A DNA stretch of 64,000 nt from positions 1 to 64,000 of the forward strand of contig NZ_PQHZ01000009.1 of the NCBI RefSeq assembly GCF_003385185.1. Direction: 5' to 3'. Positions 32,983 to 43,093 of this stretch are shown in pieces. Position numbers and translations under genes: made by a program. Each line of letters starts with the position of its first letter. Position 1 is the first letter of the stretch. Below the pieces are notes generated by a model. That model worked only from the letters and a program-made list of their open reading frames with translations. It ran no database searches and had not been told where the DNA came from. The DNA is from Amycolatopsis palatopharyngis. GTDB taxonomy: Bacteria > Actinomycetota > Actinomycetes > Mycobacteriales > Pseudonocardiaceae.

Positions 32983-34358
32983 CCCTCGTCCTCCGCTACG
33001 CGGCCCGCAGCGACCGTGGCCTGGTTCGTTCCAGCAACCAGGACTCCGTCTACGCCGGCCCACGCCTGCTTGCCCTTGCCGACGGCATGGGCGGCCACGC
33101 CGCCGGTGAGGTGGCGAGCAAGGTCGTCATTGCCTCACTCGCCCCGCTCGACGACGACGAGCCGGGCGATGACCTCCTGTCCCAGTTGCGCGAGGCCGTG
33201 TCCCACGGCAACGCCGCGATCTCCGAACTGGTCGCCGGTGACCCCGATCTCGACGGGATGGGAACGACACTGACCGCGGTGCTGTTCTCCGGAACCCGGC
33301 TCGGGCTGGTGCATGTCGGGGACTCCCGCGCCTACCTGTATCGGGGTGGCCAGCTCGCGCAGATCACCCGCGACGACAGCTTCGTCAACGAGCTGCTGGA
33401 GCAGGGCCGGATCACCGAGGAGGAGGCCGCCACCCACCCGCAGCGGTCCCTGCTGCTCAAGGCGCTCACCGGACACGAGGTCGAGCCGAGCCTCACCGTG
33501 CGGGAGGCCAGGGCGGGCGACCGCTACCTCCTGTGCTCCGACGGACTCTCGGGCATGGTCAGCAACGAGACGCTGGCCGACGCTATCCAGATCCCCGACG
33601 CCCAGGACTGTGCCGATCGGATGATCGAGCTTGCCCTCAAGGGCGGCGGCACGGACAACGTGACCGTGATCATCGCGGACGTCGTCGACGTCGACTTCGG
33701 CGAGGACGCCCCGATCGTGGGCGGTGCCGCGGGTGACGGCAGTGACGAGCACAACCACCAGGGTGATTCCCCCGCCGCGCGGGCGCGTGCGCTCACCGCA
33801 CCACCGCCACAACCACAACGGGTCGAACCCGAAGAACCGGAGTCAGACCCAAAAGCCAAACGCCGTAGGCGGATACGGCTGCTGGTAGCGCTGGGACTGG
33901 CGCTCATCCTGCTGGCCGCCGCGGCGATCGCCACCAGATACTTCGTCCTCCGGCAGTACTACGTCGGAGCGGCTCCCGACTCCGAGGTGGTCATCTTCCA
34001 AGGCGTGCAGGGCAGCATCCTCGGATTCGACCTGCATCGGAAGGCGGAGGGCTCCTGTCCGCCGGAGGCGGCCCTCTGCGAGGACCTGCGCCTGACGGAC
34101 CTGCAGCAGGACGCCCGTGCCGCCGTCACGAACGGCGTCAAGCGGGACGGTCTCGCCGAGGCCCGGCAGTACATCGACACGCTTCGCAGGAACAACGTGC
34201 TGGACTACTGCGAGCCCGAGCAGCCCGAGTCCGGCGGTGTCGTCGGCGGGGCCGAGCAGCCGAACGAGTCGACCTCGGCGAATGCGCCGTCGGCGCCGCA
34301 GCAGGGTGGGCAGCCGGGGGTGGACTGCCGCCCCAGGCCCACACCAGGTGATCGCTGA
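32979..34358 (+). CDS. pstP: PP2C-type Ser/Thr protein phosphatase PstP
   Basis: 459 residues. The PP2C domain (1-240) has metal ligands in NQDSVYAG, LADGMGGHAAGEV, CSDGLSG and GGTDNVTVI. An acidic/Pro linker, one membrane helix (RLLVALGLALILLAAAAIAT, near 300) and an extracellular tail of about 130 residues with four Cys follow. It dephosphorylates PknA, PknB and their substrates. The start overlaps fhaB by 4 nt; its stop shares one base with the rodA ATG. Confidence 0.95.
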   Translation: MTLVLRYAARSDRGLVRSSNQDSVYAGPRLLALADGMGGHAAGEVASKVVIASLAPLDDDEPGDDLLSQLREAVSHGNAAISELVAGDPDLDGMGTTLTAVLFSGTRLGLVHVGDSRAYLYRGGQLAQITRDDSFVNELLEQGRITEEEAATHPQRSLLLKALTGHEVEPSLTVREARAGDRYLLCSDGLSGMVSNETLADAIQIPDAQDCADRMIELALKGGGTDNVTVIIADVVDVDFGEDAPIVGGAAGDGSDEHNHQGDSPAARARALTAPPPQPQRVEPEEPESDPKAKRRRRIRLLVALGLALILLAAAAIATRYFVLRQYYVGAAPDSEVVIFQGVQGSILGFDLHRKAEGSCPPEAALCEDLRLTDLQQDARAAVTNGVKRDGLAEARQYIDTLRRNNVLDYCEPEQPESGGVVGGAEQPNESTSANAPSAPQQGGQPGVDCRPRPTPGDR

Positions 34359-35842
34359 TGGGCCAACCCATTTCGACGCCGCAGGCCAGCCAGTACGCCA
34401 CCAACCCCCCGCGCGAACTGCCGAGCCGGCGGGGCACCGAGCTGATGCTGCTCGCGTTTGCCGCGTTCATCGTGACCAGCGCGTTCATCCTCGTTCAGGC
34501 CAACCAGGAGCAGGAGCTGTCCTGGTCGCTGCTCTGGTACGGGATGGCCTACCTGGCGATCTTCGCGGTCGCGCACCTCGCCGTCCGGCGCTGGGCGACC
34601 TATGCCGACCCGCTGATCCTGCCCTGCGTTGCGCTGCTCAACGGCCTCGGCCTGGTGATGATCTACCGGATCGACCTTGCGGAAGCGGTGAACGACCCCG
34701 ACTACACCGCCAGTGCGCCGCGGCAGGTGCTGTTCACGATCATCGCGCTCGCCCTGTTCCTCGCGGTGCTGATCGTCATCTCCGACCACCGCACGCTGAC
34801 CAGGTACGCCTATACGTTCGGCCTGATCGGGATCGTCGCACTCGCCCTGCCCGCACTGCTGCCCAGTTCGTTGTCCGAGGTGAACGGCGCCAAGGTCTGG
34901 CTGAAGCTGCCCGGCTTCTCCATTCAGCCGTCCGAGTTCGCGAAGATCCTGCTGATGATCTTCTTCGCCTCGTTCCTGGTTTCGAAGCGGGATCTGTTCA
35001 TGGCGGCGGGCAAGCGCGTACTCGGCGTCGAACTGCCGCGCGCCCGTGACCTCGGCCCGATCCTGATCGCGGCGATCGCCTGCCTCGGCATCCTCGTCTT
35101 CGAAAAGGACCTCGGCACCTCGCTGCTGTTCTTCGGCGTCGTGCTGGTGATGCTCTATGTCGCGACCGAGCGGATCATCTGGGTGGTCGTCGGGCTGAGC
35201 CTGTTCTTCGCGGGCTGCATCATCGCCTACAGCCTGTTCACCCACGTGCAGCAGCGCGTCGCGAACTGGATCGACCCGCTGGAGACCTACAACGACGCGG
35301 GCGGCGGCTACCAGATCGCACAGGGGCTCTTCGGGCTCGGCACCGGCGGGCTCGGCGGCACGGGACTCGGCGCGGGCAGGCCGGAGATCGTGCCTGCCGC
35401 CAACACCGACTTCATCACCGCCGCGCTCGGTGAAGAACTGGGCTTCATGGGGCTCAGCGCGATCCTGATGATCTACCTGTTGCTCGCGATGCGCGGGATG
35501 CGTAGCGCTCTCGCGGTCCGCGACACCTTCGGAAAACTGCTCGGCGGCGGGTTGTCGTTCGCGATCATCATGCAGGTCTTCGTCATCGTCGGTGGGGTAA
35601 CAAAACTCATCCCGATGACCGGTGTCACCACCCCGTTCCTGTCCTACGGCGGCTCCTCGCTGCTGGCGAACTACATTCTGGTCGCCCTGCTGCTGCGTAT
35701 CTCCGATGCCGCACGACGCCCGCAGACCACGGCCAAGCCGCGTCCGCAACAGCAGGCGCCGCTGGCTGAAGCACACACCGTGATGGTGCAGAGGCCGGAC
35801 GGAGCGGGCGGTGCTGCCGGCGGACACGAGGGGGCCAGGTGA
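34358..35842 (+). CDS. rodA: SEDS peptidoglycan glycosyltransferase RodA
   Basis: 494 residues with about ten to twelve membrane helices. SEDS signatures include GAKVWLKLPGFSIQPSEFAKI, FEKDLGTSLLFFG and GVTTPFLSYGGSSLLANY near the C-terminus. It polymerises lipid II glycans for cell growth with its cognate class B PBP, encoded immediately downstream. The TGATG junction with pstP and the GTGA overlap with pbpA show tight coupling. The cytoplasmic C-terminal tail is Gln/Ala-rich. Confidence 0.95.
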   Translation: MGQPISTPQASQYATNPPRELPSRRGTELMLLAFAAFIVTSAFILVQANQEQELSWSLLWYGMAYLAIFAVAHLAVRRWATYADPLILPCVALLNGLGLVMIYRIDLAEAVNDPDYTASAPRQVLFTIIALALFLAVLIVISDHRTLTRYAYTFGLIGIVALALPALLPSSLSEVNGAKVWLKLPGFSIQPSEFAKILLMIFFASFLVSKRDLFMAAGKRVLGVELPRARDLGPILIAAIACLGILVFEKDLGTSLLFFGVVLVMLYVATERIIWVVVGLSLFFAGCIIAYSLFTHVQQRVANWIDPLETYNDAGGGYQIAQGLFGLGTGGLGGTGLGAGRPEIVPAANTDFITAALGEELGFMGLSAILMIYLLLAMRGMRSALAVRDTFGKLLGGGLSFAIIMQVFVIVGGVTKLIPMTGVTTPFLSYGGSSLLANYILVALLLRISDAARRPQTTAKPRPQQQAPLAEAHTVMVQRPDGAGGAAGGHEGAR

Positions 35843-37308
35843 ACACGCCACTGCGTAAGGTCGGCGTCGCCATGCTGGTCATGGTCACGCTGTTGCTGGT
35901 GAACGCGACCTACATCCAGGTGGTCAAGGCCGACGACTACCGGGCGGACAGCCGCAACCAGCGGGTGCTGCTGGACGAGTACTCCAGGCAGCGGGGTCAG
36001 ATCGTGTCCTCGGACAGCGGGCAGATCCTCGCGGGCGTGAAGCCCTCGGACGACAAGTACAACTTCATCCGGACCTACCTGAACGGGCCGATGTACGCGC
36101 CGGTGACCGGGCACTACTCCATCCGCTACGGCCCGTACGGACTCGAACGGGCCGCCGACGAGATCCTCAACGGCTCCGATCCAAGGCTGTTCGTCCGCAG
36201 GCTGTCCGACATGATCACCGGCCGCGACCTGCGTGGCGGGAACGTCCGCGTGACCGTTCGCCCCGAGGTGCAGGAAGCGGCCTACAACTCGATGGTGGAG
36301 AACGGTTACCAGGGTGCCGTGGTGGCCCTTGACCCGAAGACCGGCGACATCCTCGGGATGGTCTCCACGCCGTCCTACGACCCGGCGAAGCTCGCCTCGC
36401 ACGATTCCGACGTGCAGGAGGAGGCCTGGACCGCCTACACCGAGGACGAGGCGAACCCGATGGTCAACCGGTCGATCTCGGAGACCTATCCACCCGGTTC
36501 GACGTTCAAGCTGGTGGTGACCGCGGCCGCGCTGGAGAACGGCATGACGGCGGACACGAAGGTCACCAACGCCGCTGAGGTCCAGCTTCCGGGGGTCAAC
36601 GCCGACCTGGAGAACTTCGGCCACCAGACGTGCCCGGGGGACACTCTCGCGGCCGCACTCGCCTACTCGTGCAACACCGCGTTCGCGGAACTGGCGAACG
36701 AGCTCGGCGCGGAGAAGCTGCGGGCGGCGGCCGCCAGGTTCGGCATCGGGATGACCGATCTGCGGATCCCGCTTCGTGTCGCTCCCTCCGCGCTCGGCGA
36801 CCTGACCGGTGGGCCGGAGCTCTACCAGAGCGGGATCGGTCAGCGGGACGTCCGGTTGACGCCGATGCAGGTCGCGTTGCTGTCCGCGACCGTCGCCAAC
36901 GGCGGCGTACCGATGAAGCCCCAGCTCGTGGACGCCTACATCGCCCCGGACCTGTCCGACATCGAGGAGTTCGCCCCTGAGGAGCTGACCGGCGAGGCCG
37001 CGATGTCCCAGGAGCACGCCACCGTCCTGCGCGACATGATGATCGCGTCGGAGAACAACACGAAGGGTGGCGGCAAGCGCGAAGGCCTGGAGATCGCCTC
37101 GAAGACCGGTACCGCCGAGCACGGTGTCAGTCCGAAGGAGACCCCGCCGCACGCCTGGTACACGGCTTTCGCCCCGGCCGACAACCCGCAGGTCGCCATC
37201 GCGGTGATCGTGGAGTCCGGTGGTAACCGCGGCCTCGCCGCTACCGGTGGTTCCGTCGCGGCCTCGATCGGCCGGGCCACGATCAACGCCGCACTCGGGG
37301 GTGGGTAG
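35839..37308 (+). CDS. pbpA: Class B penicillin-binding protein PbpA
   Basis: 489 residues. One N-terminal membrane helix ([19 protein letters not shown]), a dimerisation domain and a transpeptidase domain with STFK (Ser221), SCN (Ser277) and KTGT (Lys422). It cross-links peptidoglycan as the partner of RodA. The GTG start at 35839 overlaps rodA by 4 nt. Mycobacterial PbpA is a PknB substrate, and the gene order here keeps that link. The catalytic motifs are intact. Confidence 0.95.
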   Translation: MNTPLRKVGVAMLVMVTLLLVNATYIQVVKADDYRADSRNQRVLLDEYSRQRGQIVSSDSGQILAGVKPSDDKYNFIRTYLNGPMYAPVTGHYSIRYGPYGLERAADEILNGSDPRLFVRRLSDMITGRDLRGGNVRVTVRPEVQEAAYNSMVENGYQGAVVALDPKTGDILGMVSTPSYDPAKLASHDSDVQEEAWTAYTEDEANPMVNRSISETYPPGSTFKLVVTAAALENGMTADTKVTNAAEVQLPGVNADLENFGHQTCPGDTLAAALAYSCNTAFAELANELGAEKLRAAAARFGIGMTDLRIPLRVAPSALGDLTGGPELYQSGIGQRDVRLTPMQVALLSATVANGGVPMKPQLVDAYIAPDLSDIEEFAPEELTGEAAMSQEHATVLRDMMIASENNTKGGGKREGLEIASKTGTAEHGVSPKETPPHAWYTAFAPADNPQVAIAVIVESGGNRGLAATGGSVAASIGRATINAALGGG

Positions 37309-37312
37309 TCAG

Positions 37313-38692
37313 ATGCTCGCGTCCGGGCAGCTGCTTGCCGACCGCTATCGGCTCACCAGTCGCATCGCCGTCGGTGGCATGGGTGAGGTCTGGGAGTCCA
37401 ACGACACACGGCTCGACCGGACGGTGGCCGTGAAGATCCTCAAGGCCGAACTGTCCGGTGACGCCGAGTTCCTGCACCGGTTTCGCACCGAGGCCAGGAC
37501 CACGGCCTCGCTGAACCATCACGGCATCGCCGCGGTGCACGACTACGGCGAGACCGTGGAACCCGGCACGCACAGCGCCGAAAGCAAGACCGAACCACAG
37601 CACATCGCCTACCTGGTGATGGAACTGGTCGAGGGCGAACCGCTGGCCGGCATCCTGGCCAGGGAACGGCGTATCTCCGCCGACCGCACCCTCGACATCC
37701 TCGAGCAGGCAGGCCACGCGCTGCAGGCCGCACACGAACGCGGGCTGGTGCACCGGGACGTGAAACCGGGCAACATCCTGGTCACCCCGACAGGCCAGGT
37801 GAAGCTGACCGATTTCGGTATCGCCAAAGCCGCCGATGCCGCACCCGTCACCCGCTCCGGCATGGTGATGGGCACGGCGCACTACATCGCACCGGAACAG
37901 GCACTCGGGCACGACGCCGAACCCGCGAGCGATGTGTACTCACTTGCCGTATGCGGTTACGAGTGCCTGATGGGCCACCGCCCTTTCCTGTCGGAGAACG
38001 CGGTGACGGTGGCGATGATGCACATCCGCGACATGCCGCCGCCGCTGCCGCCGGACGTGCCACCGCACGCGCGGGCGGTGATCGAGGCGACGATGGTCAA
38101 GGACCCTCGCAGGCGCTACAACAGCGGTGGTGAGTTCGCCCACGCGGTCGCCGCTGTGCGCGCCGGGCATCCGCTGCCCGCACCGGTGAGTCTGGTGAAC
38201 GCCGGGTACTCCGCGGCGGCGCAGGCCGCAGCGCAGGGACCGATGGCCGGTCAGAGCCCAGTCGGGCCTGGCTCCCATCCCACGATGCGTCCGGTGTCCC
38301 CGCCCACTGGTGCGGCCGTCCACCCGGGTCTGGCCACGGGGATGAACCAGGTACCGCAGGTCCAGCGGCGCAACCACACGACGTTGTGGCTGCTGCTCGC
38401 GTTGGTCATCGTGCTGTTGCTGGTGGGGCTTGCGCTGGTGCTGCCCCGGCTGCTGGAGCAGGACGACGCCGGCATACCGCGCGACGGGCTCGGGGGCGGC
38501 AGCTCCGTAACGCGCGAGCAGGGCAACGGCGATCAGGAACAGGGCACCGGAGCTAGCGGTCTTCAGGACGCGATGGACACCACTTCTGTGACGGACAACC
38601 GGCCGGGACACGGGCGGCGTTCACCGGATAACGACGGTACACACGGCATGATGGGCACACTGTGGACGGGACAGGACGGCACGGATCGATGA
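37313..38692 (+). CDS. pknA: Membrane Ser/Thr protein kinase PknA
   Basis: 459 residues. The kinase domain has the Gly-rich loop [20 protein letters not shown] (catalytic Lys), HRDVKPGN and DFG. A Pro-rich juxtamembrane segment, one membrane helix ([21 protein letters not shown]) and a short outside tail of about 90 residues follow. It phosphorylates cell-division and wall-synthesis proteins. ATG 37313 lies 4 nt after the pbpA stop; an in-frame GTG at 37301 is an alternative. Its stop overlaps pknB by 4 nt. Confidence 0.95.
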   Translation: MLASGQLLADRYRLTSRIAVGGMGEVWESNDTRLDRTVAVKILKAELSGDAEFLHRFRTEARTTASLNHHGIAAVHDYGETVEPGTHSAESKTEPQHIAYLVMELVEGEPLAGILARERRISADRTLDILEQAGHALQAAHERGLVHRDVKPGNILVTPTGQVKLTDFGIAKAADAAPVTRSGMVMGTAHYIAPEQALGHDAEPASDVYSLAVCGYECLMGHRPFLSENAVTVAMMHIRDMPPPLPPDVPPHARAVIEATMVKDPRRRYNSGGEFAHAVAAVRAGHPLPAPVSLVNAGYSAAAQAAAQGPMAGQSPVGPGSHPTMRPVSPPTGAAVHPGLATGMNQVPQVQRRNHTTLWLLLALVIVLLLVGLALVLPRLLEQDDAGIPRDGLGGGSSVTREQGNGDQEQGTGASGLQDAMDTTSVTDNRPGHGRRSPDNDGTHGMMGTLWTGQDGTDR

Positions 38693-40677
38693 GCGCACCC
38701 CGATTGCTCTCAAATCGCTACGAGCTGGGCGACACGCTCGGCTACGGCGGCATGTCCGAGGTGCATCACGGGCACGACGTCCGGTTGGGCCGTGAGGTGG
38801 CCATCAAGATCCTGCGCGCCGACCTGGCGCGGGATCCCCAGTTCCAGGAGCGGTTCCGTCGCGAGGCGCAGAACGCGGCCGCGTTGAACCACCCCGCGAT
38901 CGTCGCCGTGTACGACACGGGCGAGACGGAGACCGAGTACGGTCCGCTGCCCTACATCGTCATGGAGTTCGTCGAGGGCCGGACCCTGCGCGACATCGTC
39001 AAGACCGAGGGTCCGATGTCGCAGAAGCGCGCCATGGAGGTCATGGCCGACGTCTGCGCGGCGCTGGACTTCTCGCACCGGCACGGCATCGTCCACCGGG
39101 ACGTGAAGCCGGCCAACGTGATGATCACCAAGAACGGCGCGGTCAAGGTGATGGACTTCGGCATCGCCCGGGCCATCCACGACGGCCAGTCAGCGATGAC
39201 GCAGACCGCCGCGGTGATCGGGACCGCGCAGTACCTCTCGCCGGAGCAGGCCAGGGGCGAGTCGGTGGACGCGCGCAGTGACGTCTACGCTGCCGGCTGC
39301 GTGCTGTACGAACTCGTCACCGGGGAGCCCCCGTTCACCGGCGATTCGCCGGTCGCCGTCGCGTATCAGCACGTGCGGGAGGACCCGCAGGCTCCTTCGG
39401 TCGCGAACCCGGCCGTGTCGCCCGAGCTGGACGCGGTGGTGCTCAAGGCACTGGCGAAGGGCCCGGCGAACCGGTACCAGTCGTCCGCCGAAATGCGCTC
39501 CGACCTGGTGCGGACCCTGTCCGGACAGCGGCCGTCGGCACCCATGGTGATGAGCGACGACGAGCGCACCCAGGTGATGAACGCCGGCCGCAGGCAGCCC
39601 GACGCGTACGACGAGTACGACCCGGCGGCCTACGACGAAGAGGAGGAACGGCGCAGGCGCCGTAAGCGCAACTGGCTGATCGCGGCCTTGGTGGTCCTCG
39701 CGATCGCCCTGATCGCGTTCGTGATGTGGCTGACGGGTGCGTTCAAGGGCGAGGCCGCGGAGGCCCCGATCCCGAACGTGATCGACCAGCCGCAGGCACA
39801 GGCGGAGTCGAGCCTGCGTGATGCGGGATTCACCAGCTTCGGGACGCCGAAGAAGGTCGCCTGTCATCCGGTGCCGGACGGGGAACCACCGTGCGACCCC
39901 GACGACATCGGCAAGGTGCTCGCGGTCGATCCCGCCGTGGGCGCACAGGTGCCCACGTCGACGACGGTCACGCTGACGGTCGGTGCCGAGCCGGAGGACG
40001 TGGCCGTGCCGAACCTCGAGGGCAAGACCCGCGAGCAGGCGGAGCAGCTGCTCAACGATCAGCAGCTGCTGCTGGACCCCACGATCAACGAGGAAGTGGT
40101 CGAGGACGAGAACCTGATCGGCAAGGTGATCAAGCAGAACCCTGCTCCGGACGCCAAGATCGAGCAGGGCAGCACCGTCACGATCACCGTGGGCAAGTCG
40201 CCGGAGCTGGTGGACGTCACCAACTACGAGGGCAAGCCCTTCGAGGAGGCCAGCGCCGCGTTGAGGGGCGCGGGCTTCGACGTCCAGCGCAACGACGTCG
40301 ACTCCGATCAGCCCGAGGGAATCGTGGTGCGCCAGCAGCCCAACGGCGCCAAGGCGGCCGTGGGCAGCACGATCACCCTCGATGTCTCGAACGGGAAACT
40401 GCAGCAGATCGACATGCCGGATCTGGTCGGGATGACCGAGGACGAGGCGATGGCCAAGCTCCGCGAGGAGGGCTGGTCCGGCAACGTCACGGTGGAGACC
40501 GAGGAGGTCTCCGACTCCGACCAGATCGGCCGGGTGACCAGCACCAACCCGTCGGCCGGTAGCAAGATCGACAGGGATCAGGACATCACGCTCGTCATCG
40601 GCGAGCAGGACGGTTCCACCGAGTCCTCGGAGAACGACGGCGGGCTCATCCCCGATCCCCCTGGCGGCGGCAACTGA
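38689..40677 (+). CDS. pknB: Membrane Ser/Thr protein kinase PknB with four PASTA domains
   Basis: 662 residues. Kinase domain (about 11-275) with [29 protein letters not shown] and DFGIARAI. An acidic, then Arg-rich juxtamembrane part precedes the membrane helix ([19 protein letters not shown]). Outside lie four PASTA repeats ([52 protein letters not shown]) that sense muropeptides or lipid II. It is the last gene of the cluster and is followed by a hairpin. The first PASTA has an extra loop with two Cys. Confidence 0.96.
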   Translation: MSAPRLLSNRYELGDTLGYGGMSEVHHGHDVRLGREVAIKILRADLARDPQFQERFRREAQNAAALNHPAIVAVYDTGETETEYGPLPYIVMEFVEGRTLRDIVKTEGPMSQKRAMEVMADVCAALDFSHRHGIVHRDVKPANVMITKNGAVKVMDFGIARAIHDGQSAMTQTAAVIGTAQYLSPEQARGESVDARSDVYAAGCVLYELVTGEPPFTGDSPVAVAYQHVREDPQAPSVANPAVSPELDAVVLKALAKGPANRYQSSAEMRSDLVRTLSGQRPSAPMVMSDDERTQVMNAGRRQPDAYDEYDPAAYDEEEERRRRRKRNWLIAALVVLAIALIAFVMWLTGAFKGEAAEAPIPNVIDQPQAQAESSLRDAGFTSFGTPKKVACHPVPDGEPPCDPDDIGKVLAVDPAVGAQVPTSTTVTLTVGAEPEDVAVPNLEGKTREQAEQLLNDQQLLLDPTINEEVVEDENLIGKVIKQNPAPDAKIEQGSTVTITVGKSPELVDVTNYEGKPFEEASAALRGAGFDVQRNDVDSDQPEGIVVRQQPNGAKAAVGSTITLDVSNGKLQQIDMPDLVGMTEDEAMAKLREEGWSGNVTVETEEVSDSDQIGRVTSTNPSAGSKIDRDQDITLVIGEQDGSTESSENDGGLIPDPPGGGN

Positions 40678-40687
40678 TCAACCCGCT

Positions 40688-40721
40688 GCCCGTCCGGCTG
40701 CCCGTTCCCGGCCGGACGGGC
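40688..40721 (+). terminator. Terminator after pknB
   Basis: GCCCGTCCGGC at 40688-40698 pairs perfectly with GCCGGACGGGC at 40711-40721 around a 12-nt loop, starting 11 bp after the pknB stop. It probably ends the fhaA-pknB operon. Confidence 0.8.
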
Positions 40722-40825
40722 GGGCGCGCCGATCCTGCGGTCAGCGTTGCCCCGGATTCGTTTTCGGGGCAAATCGCACGAGGTAGCTGACGTGCCATGA
40801 CCAGTCGAACCGGCCCATACTGGAA

Positions 40826-41143
40826 ATGGGTAATCCCGTAGTCGCAAACCTCGTCCTGGGGTGCGTAGCCGTAATTCCGTTGTGGTTCCTCTGGTTCTTC
40901 CTCAGCAACTTTCCGCTCGCGGAAATTGGGCTCACCCAACGGGAGCCGACCGAGAACGACGGACCACTGCCATGGCTGATCCTGCTGGTTCCGCTTCTTG
41001 CGGTACTGCTGGCGCTATGGCTGGTCATAAACTCGTGGGCTCGGCGACGAAATGAACTCCGGACACGTCGGTATTGGCTGTCCAGCGCCCTGATCGTGCT
41101 TTTTCCCACCTTCGTATCAATAGTTCTCGTAGCGATTCTCTGA
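40826..41143 (+). CDS. Small membrane protein of unknown function
   Basis: 105 residues with three predicted helices: LVLGCVAVIPLWFLWFFLS, WLILLVPLLAVLLALWLVI and SALIVLFPTFVSIVLVAIL. An Arg-rich loop, SWARRRNELRTRRY, precedes the last helix. Start ATG 40826. The codon usage is less GC-extreme than pknB, in keeping with the accessory stretch between pknB and trpG. No family is recognised. Confidence 0.6.
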   Translation: MGNPVVANLVLGCVAVIPLWFLWFFLSNFPLAEIGLTQREPTENDGPLPWLILLVPLLAVLLALWLVINSWARRRNELRTRRYWLSSALIVLFPTFVSIVLVAIL

Positions 41144-41313
41144 TCTTCTACCTCGATGTGCGGCCAGGCGACAAACGATTGCAGCAGCTGGTACGCCGGA
41201 TCTCCGGCTGGCAGGACCTGGCGGGACAGGGTGCGGGTAGCCCGGTGCAAGTGGCCGCCCCGGCGCGGCGCGAAGCGGCGAAGGCCCTGGAACGCCGCCA
41301 GCGGAACAACTAA
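41137..41313 (+). pseudogene. Possible truncated reading frame
   Basis: One plus-strand frame reads YLDVRPGDKRLQQLVRR and on to a TAA at 41311-41313 with a GC-rich third position typical of genes here. It lacks a convincing start codon or ribosome site close by (the only upstream start is a TTG inside the previous gene). It may be the 3' remnant of a deleted gene. No family is recognised, and it could be chance. Confidence 0.25.
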
Positions 41314-41579
41314 CCCACCCGCGTTTCGGTTGCGGCGTCGAGCCACTTGAGCCGGACGTCGCCGATGATCGACTGGAGGGCCAGCACCCTGGCCGCGGAG
41401 TCGGCGGTGTGGACGGATCGGCTGCTCGCCCAGCTGAACAACGTTCCACCGCCGTCCGGCAGCTCGATGCCCCAGCCGAGGAGTGGCTCGTCCGGGTAGC
41501 GCTTGAGGGTTCCGTAGATGGCGAACCGGCGGGGCCGTCCTTCGACGGCAGCCACTTCCAGCAACTCTGTCAGGTCCAT
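41310..41579 (-). CDS. Small protein divergent from XRE regulator
   Basis: 89 residues, no recognised family. Mixed alpha/beta character with a Trp/Gly-rich middle (LLGWGIELPDGGGTLFSW). Start ATG 41579 lies 51 bp from the divergent XRE gene, and two short palindromes sit between them. XRE-DUF5753/DUF397 loci often carry such a small divergent gene, so a shared regulatory role is plausible but unproven. Confidence 0.55.
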   Translation of the reverse strand: MDLTELLEVAAVEGRPRRFAIYGTLKRYPDEPLLGWGIELPDGGGTLFSWASSRSVHTADSAARVLALQSIIGDVRLKWLDAATETRVG

Positions 41580-41591
41580 GCGAACAGTATG

Positions 41592-41619
41592 GAGAAACTT
41601 TCTCGATTAGCAACTGCTA
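41592..41619. promoter_or_regulatory. Two short palindromes in the XRE divergent promoter
   Basis: GAGAAA-C-TTTCTC (41592-41604) and TAGCA-AC-TGCTA (41608-41619) stand back to back just upstream of the XRE start at 41631. They are probable operator or promoter elements for the regulator and its divergent partner. Confidence 0.5.
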
Positions 41620-41630
41620 GAGTCCTGCGA

Positions 41631-42497
41631 ATGGACATTCCTTCGGACCCGGAGCTGCTGAAGACCCAGCTCGGAATCGAGCTGCGCCGGCTGCGTGAGG
41701 AGGCCGGCTACACCGCGTTGGAGGCGGTGGCGGTCATCGGCGCGCAGACGCCGAAGCTCTCCAAGCTGGAGAACGGCAATCAGACCGCCGACCCGGAGGA
41801 CATCCGCAAGCTCGCCGAGTTCTACGGCGCGAGCCCGGAGCAGCGCGACTACCTGATCGCCCTGGCGGAGGCCCAGCCGAAGCGCCGGCGCAGGCGCCGC
41901 TCCGGGCAACGGGACGCGGTACCCGACTGGTTCCGCCGGTTTCTGGCATTGGAATGGGACGCCACGGAGATCCGCAGCTACGAAATCGACATGATCCCCG
42001 GCCTGCTGCAGACCGAGGACTACGCGCGTTCGACGATCGTGGCCTGGGAACCGGAGGCCGATGAGCGGATCATCCAGCAGCAGGTGGCCACCCGGATGAA
42101 CCGGCAGGCAGCGCTCAAGCGCAACGGCAGGCCGTCGCTGCGGCTCGAAGTGGTGATCAGCGAGGCGGCCCTGCGCCGGATTCAAGGCAGCAACGCCATC
42201 ATGCGCGCCCAGTTAAGGCACCTGCTCGCCGCCTCCAAACGACCCAACATCACCATCCGGATCCTGCCGTTCGACGCGCCGGACCGCATCACCATGGCGT
42301 CGGCGTTCCAACTGTTCCGGCTGGCCGAGCAGAATTTCTCCACGGTCTACCTCGAAGACCTCTTCGGTGCCACCTACCTCAAGGAACCGGAGGAGTTCAC
42401 CCAGTACAGCAAGGTGCTCGGGCGGTTGCGGGACGCGGCACTGGACCCGGAAAAGTCCCGCGACTTCCTCGATAAGATGGCAGGGTCCTATACCTAG
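41631..42497 (+). CDS. XRE family regulator with DUF5753
   Basis: 288 residues. An N-terminal helix-turn-helix (LRRLREEAGYTALEAVAVIGAQTPKLSKLE region, 15-45), a basic linker RRRRRR near 85, then the DUF5753 domain with EIDMIPGLLQTEDYAR and MITM-like core. The start is ATG 41631, only 12 bp after the palindromes, so transcription may be nearly leaderless. It belongs to the large WhiJ/AbaA-type actinomycete family paired with DUF397 proteins, here 23 bp downstream. Confidence 0.9.
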   Translation: MDIPSDPELLKTQLGIELRRLREEAGYTALEAVAVIGAQTPKLSKLENGNQTADPEDIRKLAEFYGASPEQRDYLIALAEAQPKRRRRRRSGQRDAVPDWFRRFLALEWDATEIRSYEIDMIPGLLQTEDYARSTIVAWEPEADERIIQQQVATRMNRQAALKRNGRPSLRLEVVISEAALRRIQGSNAIMRAQLRHLLAASKRPNITIRILPFDAPDRITMASAFQLFRLAEQNFSTVYLEDLFGATYLKEPEEFTQYSKVLGRLRDAALDPEKSRDFLDKMAGSYT

Positions 42498-42520
42498 ACC
42501 GCCACCTGAAGGGGTGCGTC

Positions 42521-42709
42521 ATGACTGCCCCGGACCTCATTGACGAATCCTGGTTCACCAGCAGCTACAGCGGCAGCAACGGCGGCAACTGCGTCGAGGT
42601 CGCGTTCGCCGAGCCGGTAATCGGCGTCCGCGACTCCAAGGACCGCACCGCAGGCCACCTCGCGCTCCGCCCCACCGCTTGGCGCGCCCTGCTGACGCGG
42701 CTCAAGTGA
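42521..42709 (+). CDS. DUF397 protein
   Basis: 62 residues with the family pattern: WFTSSYSGSNGGNCVEVAF, then VGVRDSKD-like VIGVRDSKDRTAGHLALRP and WRALLTRLK. DUF397 proteins act with the adjacent XRE-DUF5753 regulators in development and antibiotic control, possibly as antagonists. A start at ATG 42521 has AAGGGG upstream. It is presumably co-transcribed with the XRE gene. Confidence 0.92.
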   Translation: MTAPDLIDESWFTSSYSGSNGGNCVEVAFAEPVIGVRDSKDRTAGHLALRPTAWRALLTRLK

Positions 42710-42763
42710 CCACGTGGCTCTTTCCTGCGACAATGGGGGAGGAGTTACAGGAGGGAGCGCACC

Positions 42764-43093
42764 ATGTCCGGCACCGGAGCGTTGATCGATGCCCCACACC
42801 GCCGGGTCACCTTGGCCGAGGTACGGGCGCACCGTGACGAGATCTACCGCATCGCGGCAAAGCACGGCGTACGCACAGTACGTGTCTTCGGCTCGGTCGC
42901 CCGAGGCGAAGCCGACGATGACAGCGACCTCGACCTCCTCGTGGAAGTCGAACCCGGCACGGGCCTGTTCGCGCTGTCTGGTTTCGCACTCGACGTGGAA
43001 GCCCTGCTGAACGTCTTCACGCAGGTCACCACGCCAAACGGACTCAAGGCGCGCTACCGTGACCGCGTCCTCTTCGAAGCGGTGACCGTGTGA
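42764..43093 (+). CDS. mntA: MntA-type nucleotidyltransferase antitoxin
   Basis: 109 residues of minimal nucleotidyltransferase fold. The motif GSVARGEADDDSDLDLLVE gives G43-S44 and the metal Asp pair D55/D57. In type VII MntA-HepT systems this enzyme adds AMP groups to the tyrosine of the HEPN toxin and silences it. AGGAGGG lies 8 nt before ATG 42764. The stop overlaps the toxin start as GTGA, the expected antitoxin-first order. Confidence 0.9.
   Translation: MSGTGALIDAPHRRVTLAEVRAHRDEIYRIAAKHGVRTVRVFGSVARGEADDDSDLDLLVEVEPGTGLFALSGFALDVEALLNVFTQVTTPNGLKARYRDRVLFEAVTV

Noticed and set aside
34205..35851. 548-codon minus-strand frame opposite rodA
   Set aside because: Low-complexity Asp/Gln/Arg translation with no family; it is the shadow of rodA.
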